Shown: piece after piece, positions 7,052-14,729 of the stretch
How the letters are laid out: every line of letters starts with the position of its first letter
How positions within the stretch are numbered: position 1 is the stretch's first letter
Assembly: GCA_017448985.1 (NCBI GenBank)
Contig: JAFSKL010000001.1
Span: 1-48,688 of the forward strand
Length of the DNA stretch: 48,688 bases
Direction: 5' to 3'
Source: Paludibacteraceae bacterium
GTDB taxonomy: Bacteria; Bacteroidota; Bacteroidia; Bacteroidales; Paludibacteraceae
The notes under the pieces: model-generated
Told to the model about the DNA's origin: nothing
Databases searched by the model: none
What the model saw: the letters and a program-made list of their open reading frames with translations, nothing else
Program-made: the position numbers and the translations under genes

Positions 7052-7066
7052 CGCCCCTAAGGGGTG

Positions 7067-8968
7067 TTATTTACCTTGACGGGCGTTGTTGAAGATAACC
7101 AAGCTTTGGTCTTTGGTAACCCTCAACTCTTCCGGAGTCAACTCAGGAATAGTGAGTTTGGTACCCGGTTGCAGGTTATTGGGGTTCTTAATCTTCTCTT
7201 TGTTGGCGATATAGATGTAAACCCAGCAATAGGTGTTGTTGTAGTATTGTCTTGCCAGTTTGGACAGCGTGGTAGAAGCTTCAACGGTCACTTCTCCGCT
7301 ATCGCGCTGCTTGTACTCATTCACTTTGACCGGCTTAGCAGACTCCTCGAGCGAGACGGTCTTGGGCTTGGGCTGTGCCTTGGGCTGCGACTGCGAACTC
7401 GTTCTGGGTCTCAGCTCTGCTTTAGGCTTGTTGGAATCCTCCAGGATCTCATCGAGCACCTTATCACCGGCGCGGTTGGACTGGCTCTCCTCGAGACTGC
7501 GTTTCATACTATCGAAGGTCTCTTTGTCGACGAGACGGATGGAAGCTCGTCTGTTGGGGGTATATGAAGCGGTGGAACGACGACCGATAACCTTGCCCAT
7601 ACCCATACCATAGAGGTGGTCAGAACTGATACCATGCTCAGACAGCAACTCGTCCACAACATTAGCCGCGCGTCTGTCGCCCAGCGCATAATTGTGGGCA
7701 TTGGAACCGGTATTGTCGCAGAAGCCGGTAACGATTGCATAGAGCGTCGGGTCATCATGCAAGCGTTCCGCCACCTGCTGGATAGTGATGAGGCCTTCGT
7801 CGTTGATGTTTGCCTTGTCGTTATCGAAGTAAACATAATAGTACTGCTCCAGATCTTTGCCCGTCTCTATATGCTCGAAAGTGTTAGTCTCGCGGATGAT
7901 GACAGTGTCACGATAGTAGATGATCGTATCGTGGCAGACCTGTCCTCCCGATCCGGTACCGAGTCCGAGCGAATCGAGATTGCCCTTCTTCATCGCATCG
8001 GCCAAGGCTTGAAGCGCTTTCTCTTCCGCCTGATGCTGCCCCATGTGCGAGACATTACGCTCGTGCGTGTATTTGCGCGGCTGGATCTTATAACGGACAG
8101 CAAGGGTAACATCGAAGATACCATCGTTGTTCTTGGAAGCGTGCGCGGCGTCACTGAGGTTGGCTCCACGGCCATCGAGGTAGTCACGCGTGAAATAGCT
8201 ATACGCACCGCGGATACCGATTGCGATAGAACGGTTGATATTGAACTCGAAGGTAATACCAACCTGCAGGAACGGCATGTAGTTATACGCCGTGTCGTAA
8301 TCGCCATAGCCGAAATCACCGTCGGCGTTGACATAGTTAGCAGTATTTCCACGGACATGCGTCGGGTTGATCCACTTGCCTTTCTGGGCATTGTAGTAGC
8401 CGTCGTCCTTGAAGTACACTTTACGCTTGTACCAACCGATACCACCACCAATGAAAGGCTGCATGGAGAAAATCTTCCGCTGCATGTTCGGGAACATGAG
8501 GTTCGCCAAGTCCATCGAGAGGTAGATGCCCGCCTTGTGCATATTACCGAGCAACAGGGTATCGGCGTTTCGCTTCACCTCTCCCTCAGCCGGTTGCCTA
8601 CCTGCAACGCAGTACTGCGAGAACATGTACTCGAGTCCCATGGCCCACACCGGCGTGAAGTTATACTCGATGTCCAAACCGGCGGAAGGCAGACCAATCG
8701 GGTGCTGCATTTCCGAAGTAAAGTCACCGTCGAAGGAGTTGAAACCCACATGACCGATGAGCGACCAGTGCGACACTTCCGGCGCCACGAGCACATTCTG
8801 CTCCAAGTCATAAGGGTGCGCACCCAGGGTGTCCAAATCCTGATTATAATAACGGGAAACGGAACCTGAATCGGCCGGCTGAACCAACTCCTCATCTTCC
8901 TCAACTTCTTGCGTCCACGCCACCAGCGAGAAGCACAAAAGCGAAATTAAAAGTAAACTTTTTTTCAT
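7067..8968 (-). CDS. Outer-membrane protein with OmpA and LysM domains
   Basis: 633 aa. Signal peptide MKKSLLLISLLCFSLVAWTQ, acidic segment, then a beta-rich region (~60-300) with alternating aromatic strands that looks like an outer-membrane barrel or porin-like domain. An OmpA domain follows (~375-485: YVYFDNDKANINDEG, VTGFCDNTGSNAHN, NRRASIRLVD), then a Pro/Gln/Lys linker, then a LysM peptidoglycan-binding module (~562-608: VTVEASTTLSKLARQYYN ... LQPGTKLTIPEL). Two different peptidoglycan-binding domains on one barrel suggest a strong outer-membrane-to-wall tether. Promoter at 9024-9055. tRNA-Met follows 15 nt after the stop, apparently in the same transcript. Confidence 0.9.
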   Translation of the reverse strand: MKKSLLLISLLCFSLVAWTQEVEEDEELVQPADSGSVSRYYNQDLDTLGAHPYDLEQNVLVAPEVSHWSLIGHVGFNSFDGDFTSEMQHPIGLPSAGLDIEYNFTPVWAMGLEYMFSQYCVAGRQPAEGEVKRNADTLLLGNMHKAGIYLSMDLANLMFPNMQRKIFSMQPFIGGGIGWYKRKVYFKDDGYYNAQKGKWINPTHVRGNTANYVNADGDFGYGDYDTAYNYMPFLQVGITFEFNINRSIAIGIRGAYSYFTRDYLDGRGANLSDAAHASKNNDGIFDVTLAVRYKIQPRKYTHERNVSHMGQHQAEEKALQALADAMKKGNLDSLGLGTGSGGQVCHDTIIYYRDTVIIRETNTFEHIETGKDLEQYYYVYFDNDKANINDEGLITIQQVAERLHDDPTLYAIVTGFCDNTGSNAHNYALGDRRAANVVDELLSEHGISSDHLYGMGMGKVIGRRSTASYTPNRRASIRLVDKETFDSMKRSLEESQSNRAGDKVLDEILEDSNKPKAELRPRTSSQSQPKAQPKPKTVSLEESAKPVKVNEYKQRDSGEVTVEASTTLSKLARQYYNNTYCWVYIYIANKEKIKNPNNLQPGTKLTIPELTPEELRVTKDQSLVIFNNARQGK

Positions 8969-9023
8969 ACTCGAAAAAGAGACTATATTACGCGTTTAAA
9001 TCATAAATTCACAATTCAGGGCG

Positions 9024-9055
9024 CAAAGGTACAACTTTTTTTTGACATGAGCAAA
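9024..9055 (-). promoter_or_regulatory. Promoter of the OmpA-LysM gene
   Basis: TTTG (complement of 9052-9055), 20-nt spacer with eight A, TACCTTTG (complement of 9024-9031). Confidence 0.85.
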
Positions 9056-9091
9056 TTTTTTTGCAAAAAAATTATTTTTTTATAGCAGGTA

Positions 9092-9122
9092 TTGCACATA
9101 TGGAAAATTTTTTGTATCTTTG
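9092..9122 (+). promoter_or_regulatory. pta operon promoter
   Basis: TTG at 9092-9094, 20-nt spacer beginning CACATATG, TATCTTTG at 9115-9122; transcription should start near 9130. Confidence 0.85.
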
Positions 9123-9157
9123 CACGAAATTTGAAAATCATAAAAAACACACATATT

Positions 9158-10156
9158 ATGGACATTTTAGAACAAATGATTGCGCGTGCGAAAGCGAACA
9201 AGCAGCGCATAGTTTTGCCGGAAGGCGATGAACCGAGAACACTGGAAGCAGCGAACATCCTCTTGCGGGATCGAATCGCTGACATAATTCTGATTGGAGA
9301 TCCCGAGAAGATTGCCGGAATGGCAGCCGAGAAAGGCTTTGATTATATCAAAGAGGCAAAGATTGTGGACCCGTTGCACGATGCCAAGATGCCGGAATAT
9401 ACTCAGTTGCTGTTTGAGTTGCGCAAGTCGAAAGGCATGACGGAGGAAGAGGCAAAGAAGAAAGCACAAGACCCATTGTATCTGGGTTGCTTGATGATCA
9501 AGGCAGGAGACGCCGATGGCGAGCTGGCCGGTGCCCGTGGCACGACCGCAGATACGATTCGTCCGGCTTTCCAAATTCTGAAGACCAAACCGGGTTGCTC
9601 GATTGTGAGCGGTGCCTTCCTGATGTTCACGCCGGCCAAGGAGTTGGGCGAAGGCGGATTTTTGGTATTCGCGGACTGCGCCGTCAATCCGAATCCCGAT
9701 GCCAAGCAGTTGGCGGAAATAGCCATTTCGACAGCAGAGACGGCCAGGTCGATTGCCGGTATCGAGCCGCGAGTGGCGATGTTGAGTTTCAGCACGAAGG
9801 GCAGTGCGAAGCATGAACTCGTGGACAAAGTGGCCGAAGCGACCCGTTTGGCGCAAGAGATGGCTCCAGATCTGCAGATCGACGGCGAGTTGCAAGCCGA
9901 TGCAGCGCTGGTAGAACGAGTGGCTGCTACGAAGGCTCCGGGCAGTGCCGTTGCGGGAAAAGCGAATGTGCTGGTTTTCCCGGACTTGCAGGCAGGTAAC
10001 ATCGGATACAAGCTCGTTGAGCGATTCAGCGGTGCGGACGCTGTAGGTCCCATCCTGCAAGGAATTGCAGCGCCGGTAAATGACCTGAGCCGCGGATGCA
10101 AGGTGCAAGACATCGTACAAATGGTAGTGATAACAGCAAATCAGGCGATCAAATAA
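9158..10156 (+). CDS. pta: Phosphate acetyltransferase
   Basis: 332 aa, the usual length of the short Pta form. It converts acetyl-CoA and phosphate to acetyl phosphate. The N-terminus [32 protein letters not shown] and the later [16 protein letters not shown] and [17 protein letters not shown] are typical of the family. I chose the ATG at 9158: the reading frame opens upstream, but an upstream start would overlap the promoter. First gene of a likely operon with ackA, a GH13 enzyme and a UbiA-type prenyltransferase; pta-ackA makes ATP and acetate from acetyl-CoA. Confidence 0.96.
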   Translation: MDILEQMIARAKANKQRIVLPEGDEPRTLEAANILLRDRIADIILIGDPEKIAGMAAEKGFDYIKEAKIVDPLHDAKMPEYTQLLFELRKSKGMTEEEAKKKAQDPLYLGCLMIKAGDADGELAGARGTTADTIRPAFQILKTKPGCSIVSGAFLMFTPAKELGEGGFLVFADCAVNPNPDAKQLAEIAISTAETARSIAGIEPRVAMLSFSTKGSAKHELVDKVAEATRLAQEMAPDLQIDGELQADAALVERVAATKAPGSAVAGKANVLVFPDLQAGNIGYKLVERFSGADAVGPILQGIAAPVNDLSRGCKVQDIVQMVVITANQAIK

Positions 10157-10228
10157 TTTACGATTTGGTCATTTACCATGTACCATTTATTGGTTCATTT
10201 AGACATTTAATCATTTAATAATAGATAT
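10153..10228. repeat. Period-7 repeat between pta and ackA
   Basis: About ten degenerate copies of a CATTTAN unit fill the intergenic gap. Confidence 0.8.
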
Positions 10229-10229
10229 C

Positions 10230-11420
10230 ATGAAAATCTTAGTTTTGAACTGCGGGAGCAGCAGTATTAAGTATAAACTCTTCGAGATGGAGAGCAAGCA
10301 AGTGATGGCACAAGGCGGCATCGAGAAGATCGGTTTGCCGGATTCGTTTTTGCTTGTCAAGTTGCCTAACGGAGAGAAAGTCAAATTCGAGAAACCGATG
10401 CCGGAACATACCGTTGGTATCGAACTCATTCTGGAGAAGCTGGTCGATCCGGAGATAGGCGTCATCAAGAGTTTGAAGGAGATTGATGCCGTAGGACACC
10501 GCGTAGTGCATGGTGGCGAAAAATTCAACAAGTCCGTGCTGATCACGCCGGAAGTGAAGGCACAAATCATTGAATGCGTGGATTTGGCTCCGCTGCACAA
10601 TCCTGCTAACCTAAAGGGTATCGAGGCTATCGAGAAGACACTTCCGGGCATTCCGCAAGTGGCTGTGTTCGACACGGCATTCCATCAAACGATGCCGGAC
10701 TATGCGTACATGTACGCGTTGCCGTATGAGCTGTATGAGAAATATGCGATTCGCCGTTACGGATTCCACGGGACGAGTCACCGCTACGTGAGCGCGCGCG
10801 TATGTGAATATTTAGGTGTAGACCCCAAAAAGCAAAAAATCGTTACCGCTCATATCGGCGGCGGTGGCAGTTGTACGGCTGTAATGAACGGCGAGAGCGT
10901 GGACACGAGTATGGGCCTAACGCCCGTTGAAGGTCTGGTAATGGGCACCCGTGCCGGCGATTTGGATCTTGGAGCAGCTACATTCATCATGGACAAGGAA
11001 CACCTGAGCACGGCCGAGTTCAACAATCTCGTCAACAAGAAATCCGGTTTGCTCGGTGTAAGCGGCGTTTCGAGTGACTGCCGTGACATAGAGGCGGCCA
11101 TCAAAGCCGGCAACAAACGCGCCGACTTGGCACGCAAGATGTTCATCTATCGCGTGAAGAAATATATCGGTGCTTATGCAGCGGCGATGAACGGCCTGGA
11201 TATCCTCGTCTTTACCGCCGGAATCGGCGAGAACGACCCGTATATCCGCGCGGAGATCATGAAGGGTCTGTCATTCCTCGGCATCGAGCTGGACGAGGAA
11301 GCCAACAATGTTCGCGGCGAAGAGCGTATTATCTCGAAAAAGGGTTCGAAAGTGACCGTTTGTCTGATTCCGACGGACGAGGAGTTGATGATAGCCAGTG
11401 ATACGGAGGCACTTATTTGA
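10230..11420 (+). CDS. ackA: Acetate kinase
   Basis: 396 aa, full length. It transfers phosphate from acetyl phosphate to ADP in the last step of acetate production. Motifs: NCGSSSIKYKLFEM at the N-terminus, VGHRVVHGGEKF, FDTAFHQTMPDYAYMYALP, RRYGFHGTSHRYVS, HIGGGGSC and FTAGIGEND, all hallmarks of the acetate kinase family. It lies 73 nt after pta, a gap made entirely of heptad repeats, and is followed by another repeat-filled gap before the GH13 gene. Confidence 0.98.
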   Translation: MKILVLNCGSSSIKYKLFEMESKQVMAQGGIEKIGLPDSFLLVKLPNGEKVKFEKPMPEHTVGIELILEKLVDPEIGVIKSLKEIDAVGHRVVHGGEKFNKSVLITPEVKAQIIECVDLAPLHNPANLKGIEAIEKTLPGIPQVAVFDTAFHQTMPDYAYMYALPYELYEKYAIRRYGFHGTSHRYVSARVCEYLGVDPKKQKIVTAHIGGGGSCTAVMNGESVDTSMGLTPVEGLVMGTRAGDLDLGAATFIMDKEHLSTAEFNNLVNKKSGLLGVSGVSSDCRDIEAAIKAGNKRADLARKMFIYRVKKYIGAYAAAMNGLDILVFTAGIGENDPYIRAEIMKGLSFLGIELDEEANNVRGEERIISKKGSKVTVCLIPTDEELMIASDTEALI

Positions 11421-11488
11421 TTTACCATTTGTTCATTTACCATTTGTTCATTTATTTGGACATTTGATAATTTAGACATTTACCATAG
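11421..11488. repeat. Period-7 repeat between ackA and the GH13 gene
   Basis: About nine copies of CATTTGT/CATTTAC-like units fill the gap. Confidence 0.85.
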
Positions 11489-11507
11489 AAAGACACAAAC
11501 AAAAAAA

Positions 11508-13151
11508 ATGATCAATAAACCAATTATTTACCAGCTCTTCCCCCGTTGGTTTGCCAACTATAACGAGACGCGCAAGTTCAACGGGACGAAGGAAGAGAAC
11601 GGTTGCGGTCGATTTGCGGATATCAACGAGCGTGCGCTGAAAGCCATTGCTGACTTAGGCGCCACGCATGTGTGGTACACCGGTGTCATTCGTCATGCAA
11701 CCGCGGAATATAACAATCCGGCCATCACCAAAGGCAAAGCCGGTTCACCATATGCCATCACCGATTACTACGATGTCAATCCCGATCTGGCGAAAGACCC
11801 GAAGAAGCGGATGAAGGAGTTTGAGGACCTGGTGAATCGGACTCATGAAGCGGGATTGGAGGTACTGTTGGATTTTGTGCCGAACCATGTGAGCCGTGAA
11901 TACAAGAGTGCTTGCAAACCGCAGGGAGTCAAGGATTTAGGCGAAGGGGACCATCCCGAATGGGCATTCTCGCCGCTGAATAATTTCTACTATATCCCGG
12001 GCGAGCGGTTCACGATGGACATGGACCTGCAGGGCTATGACGAGTATCCGGCTAAGGTGACGGGCAACGATTGTTTCACGAGTCACCCGAGCAGGAACGA
12101 CTGGTACGAGACCGTCAAACTGAACTACGGCGTCTATTATCGTGGCGGCGGTGAGAAGCAGTTCAACCCGATTCCGAACACATGGCCGAAGATGCTGGAC
12201 ATCCTGCTTTTCTGGGCAGGGAAAGGTATTGACGGTGTGCGTGTGGATATGGCAGAAATGGTACCGGTAGAGTTCTTTGCATGGGCGATTGCACAAGTGA
12301 AAAAGAAGCACAAGAAATTTCTTTTTATCGGCGAATGCTACGATCCAAGCAAATACGATGCCTATCTGGCGGCAGGGTTTGACTACTTGTACGACAAAGT
12401 GGGGATGTACGACTATCTGCGCGGTGTGATCAGCCGCGGTTGGGGTGCTGATGGTATCACGGCACAATGGATGCAGCATGGCGACAAGCGGCTGAAGCAC
12501 ATGCTCTATTTCCTCGAGAACCACGACGAGCAACGCTTGGCAAGCGGATTCTTTTGCGGCGACGGCCGTTGTGCAGAACCGGCAATGATTGTGGCAGCCA
12601 CGCTGAACCAGTGTCCCGTGATGATTTATTCGGGGCAGGAAGTGGGCGAACGCGGTATGGACATGGAAGGTTTCTCGGGCATCGACGGACGCACATCCAT
12701 CTTCGACTATTGGGGCGTGAAGAGTCTGCAGGCTTGGGCCAACAAGGGCAAGTTCGATGGCGCCAAACTGAGTGCTGACCAGCGTGAGTTACGGAATTTC
12801 TACCAGCGACTGCTGACCTTAGCGCGCGACGACAAGGCCATTCAGAAAGGGCAGATGTACGATATCACCTATGCGCAAGGCGAAGGATTCAACAAGCACG
12901 AGCAGTTTGCGTTCCTGCGCCACGTGAAGGGCGAGACGCTGTTGGTAGTGGTCAATTTCCATGACCGCGAGCAACAGATTCGCGTACGAGTGCCGAACGA
13001 CGCGTTCGTGTATCTGGGTCTCGAAGGCAAGGCCAAGGCCACGGCTACCGACCTGCTGCGAGGCGGCAAACAGAATATCGCGTTTGTGCCGGACGGAGAG
13101 ATTGAACTGATATTAGATGCATGGAAAGGCGTCATATTGAGGATCAAATAA
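11508..13151 (+). CDS. GH13 family alpha-amylase-like enzyme, cytoplasmic
   Basis: 547 aa. No signal peptide: it begins MINKPIIYQLFPRWFANY. The (beta/alpha)8 barrel motifs of GH13 are complete: DFVPNHVSREY (region I), GVRVDMAEM with nucleophile D247, FIGECYDP with acid/base E276, and ENHDEQR with transition-state stabiliser D340. A C-terminal beta domain follows (~450-547). It should act on intracellular alpha-glucans such as glycogen or imported maltodextrins; the precise activity cannot be told from sequence. It follows pta-ackA in the same direction and its stop codon abuts the next gene, so alpha-glucan breakdown and acetate production may be transcribed together. Confidence 0.93.
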   Translation: MINKPIIYQLFPRWFANYNETRKFNGTKEENGCGRFADINERALKAIADLGATHVWYTGVIRHATAEYNNPAITKGKAGSPYAITDYYDVNPDLAKDPKKRMKEFEDLVNRTHEAGLEVLLDFVPNHVSREYKSACKPQGVKDLGEGDHPEWAFSPLNNFYYIPGERFTMDMDLQGYDEYPAKVTGNDCFTSHPSRNDWYETVKLNYGVYYRGGGEKQFNPIPNTWPKMLDILLFWAGKGIDGVRVDMAEMVPVEFFAWAIAQVKKKHKKFLFIGECYDPSKYDAYLAAGFDYLYDKVGMYDYLRGVISRGWGADGITAQWMQHGDKRLKHMLYFLENHDEQRLASGFFCGDGRCAEPAMIVAATLNQCPVMIYSGQEVGERGMDMEGFSGIDGRTSIFDYWGVKSLQAWANKGKFDGAKLSADQRELRNFYQRLLTLARDDKAIQKGQMYDITYAQGEGFNKHEQFAFLRHVKGETLLVVVNFHDREQQIRVRVPNDAFVYLGLEGKAKATATDLLRGGKQNIAFVPDGEIELILDAWKGVILRIK

Positions 13152-14111
13152 GTGGAGAAGTTCAAAGACATAATGCGTTTGGTACGGTGGAGTAATCTGC
13201 TGTTTCTGGCGGCGCTGGTATGGCTCATGGAGAAATGGGTAGCAGTGCCTGTGTTAGACAAAGCGGCTTTCGGCGAGCAGTTACCGTGGTATGTGCTGTT
13301 GCTGGTAGGAGCAGCCATTGTGCTGATTGCGGCAGGTGGTTATGTCATCAATGACTATTTCGATGTTAAGATCGACCGCATTAATCGTCCGGACGAGGTG
13401 ATCGTGACCCGGAGCGTGAGCAAACCTGCGGCTATGCGACTGAGTGTAGGGCTGAGTGGCATAGGTGTGGTATGCGGCATCGCGGTAGCGGTACTGATGC
13501 GGAGCATGACTTTGGGTATCATCTTTGTGCTTGTGCCCGGATTGCTATGGTTCTATTCAAGCAGTTACAAACGGCTGTTCATGGTCGGAAACCTGACGAT
13601 TGCGTTGTTGGCAGGAATGACCCCGATGATCGTAGCGATGACCAATGTGGCGCAGTTGCAGCTACTCTACGAAGCCATTCTACCCTACACCTCGCTTGAG
13701 CACGATTTATATGCCTGGCTTGGCGGGTTTGCGCTGTTTGCCTTTCTACTGACGTGGATTCGTGAGATCGTGAAGGACCTGCAAGACCAAATGGGCGACC
13801 GTGAATTAGAATGCCATTCGATGCCTGTCGTATGGGGCGAGAAATGGACTAAAGTGTTCGTTACGTTGCTGATAGTAAGCGCCTTAGCCCTCATTGGACA
13901 CCTCTGGTGGCATGTGTTGCCCTTCCCGACAAGTTGGACGAGTCTCAGTACACGGTATATTGTGTTAGGCATCGTCATTCCGTTGTTGGGCAGCCTATGG
14001 CTACTATGGTCCGCAAAGATCCCAAGCGACTACAAGACCTGCCAGCAAGTGATCAAACTGACCATGCTGCTCGGGATGCTTTACAGCATATGCATCGTGA
14101 GAGGACTGTAG
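13152..14111 (+). CDS. UbiA-family prenyltransferase
   Basis: 319 aa from a GTG immediately after the GH13 stop (13149-13151); an internal ATG at 13173 (MRLVRWSNLLF) is a plausible alternative start. Multi-pass membrane protein with both Asp-rich motifs of the UbiA superfamily: NDYFDVKIDRINRPDEV (~74-90) and DLQDQMGDRELE (~208-219), which bind the prenyl diphosphate through magnesium. Bacteroidota homologues are often annotated as geranylgeranylglycerol-phosphate geranylgeranyltransferase; a role in quinone or other prenyl-lipid synthesis is equally possible. Last gene of the operon, followed by a bidirectional terminator. Confidence 0.9.
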   Translation: MEKFKDIMRLVRWSNLLFLAALVWLMEKWVAVPVLDKAAFGEQLPWYVLLLVGAAIVLIAAGGYVINDYFDVKIDRINRPDEVIVTRSVSKPAAMRLSVGLSGIGVVCGIAVAVLMRSMTLGIIFVLVPGLLWFYSSSYKRLFMVGNLTIALLAGMTPMIVAMTNVAQLQLLYEAILPYTSLEHDLYAWLGGFALFAFLLTWIREIVKDLQDQMGDRELECHSMPVVWGEKWTKVFVTLLIVSALALIGHLWWHVLPFPTSWTSLSTRYIVLGIVIPLLGSLWLLWSAKIPSDYKTCQQVIKLTMLLGMLYSICIVRGL

Positions 14112-14145
14112 GAAGATGAAAAGTGAAAAATGAAAGGAAAGAAAA
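14112..14145. repeat. Period-7 repeat after ubiA
   Basis: Copies of ATGAAAA/GTGAAAA in tandem, between the ubiA stop and the terminator. Confidence 0.65.
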
Positions 14146-14175
14146 ACGCGGGGTTAAAGGACTCCGCGTTTTTTT
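14142..14175. terminator. Bidirectional terminator shared by ubiA and maf
   Basis: AACGCGG/CCGCGTT stem (14145-14151 with 14164-14170) with a T run on each strand. Its right arm lies inside the last codons of maf. Confidence 0.8.
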
Positions 14176-14729
14176 AGTTCCCGGTAAACGAGATGAACGG
14201 GGAAGCCCATCACATTGAAGTAGGAACCGTTCATGGCCGTGCAAGCCACATAGCCTATCCACTCCTGAACACCATAAGCACCGGCTTTGTCCAGCGGGCG
14301 ATACTTGGCGACATAATGCGCTATCTCTTCATCAGTAAGGTCGGCGAAAGTGACATCTGTTCTGTCAACAACGGTGGAGAGAGAGGAGGAGATGGATTTT
14401 TGAGCAAAGGTGACGGCGGTATAGACCTGATGGGTCTTGCCGCTAAGGGTTCGGAGCATAGTTATGGCTTCGGCTTCATCGTGCGGTTTGCCAAGCATAT
14501 GTCCGTTCAGCCAAACAATGGTGTCGGCAGTGATGAGAAGTTGGTCAGGTTGGAGCAACGGCTCATACGCGCGCGCCTTTGCGCGCGATATATAATAAGG
14601 TATGTCGCCTGCCTGCAAGTCCGCGGGAAACGATTCGTCTGCATCGATGGAAACGGCCGTGAAAGGGATATCAAGGCCTGCCAACAAGGCACGACGGCGC
14701 GGAGACTGTGAACCGAGGATGATTTCCAT
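14154..14729 (-). CDS. maf: Maf-family nucleotide pyrophosphatase
   Basis: 191 aa, full length. The N-terminal signature ILGSQSPRRRALLAGL, then ADTIVWLNGHMLGKPHDEAEA and RTLSGKTHQVYTAV, identify the Maf/YhdE family, which hydrolyses nucleoside triphosphates (often dTTP/UTP or modified nucleotides) to monophosphates as a house-cleaning step. The start codon overlaps the parC stop by one base (TAATG), so translation is coupled. The final codons (KKRGVL) double as one arm of the terminator. Third gene of the 55-aa protein-parC-maf operon. Confidence 0.94.
   Translation of the reverse strand: MEIILGSQSPRRRALLAGLDIPFTAVSIDADESFPADLQAGDIPYYISRAKARAYEPLLQPDQLLITADTIVWLNGHMLGKPHDEAEAITMLRTLSGKTHQVYTAVTFAQKSISSSLSTVVDRTDVTFADLTDEEIAHYVAKYRPLDKAGAYGVQEWIGYVACTAMNGSYFNVMGFPVHLVYRELKKRGVL

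Noticed and set aside
7616..8869. Open frame of about 417 codons opposite the OmpA-LysM gene
   Set aside because: Shadow of a well-supported gene; no start context or recognisable motif.
9092..9157. Upstream start for pta
   Set aside because: These codons overlap the -33 and -7 boxes, so they are not in the mRNA; family N-termini begin at the ATG at 9158.
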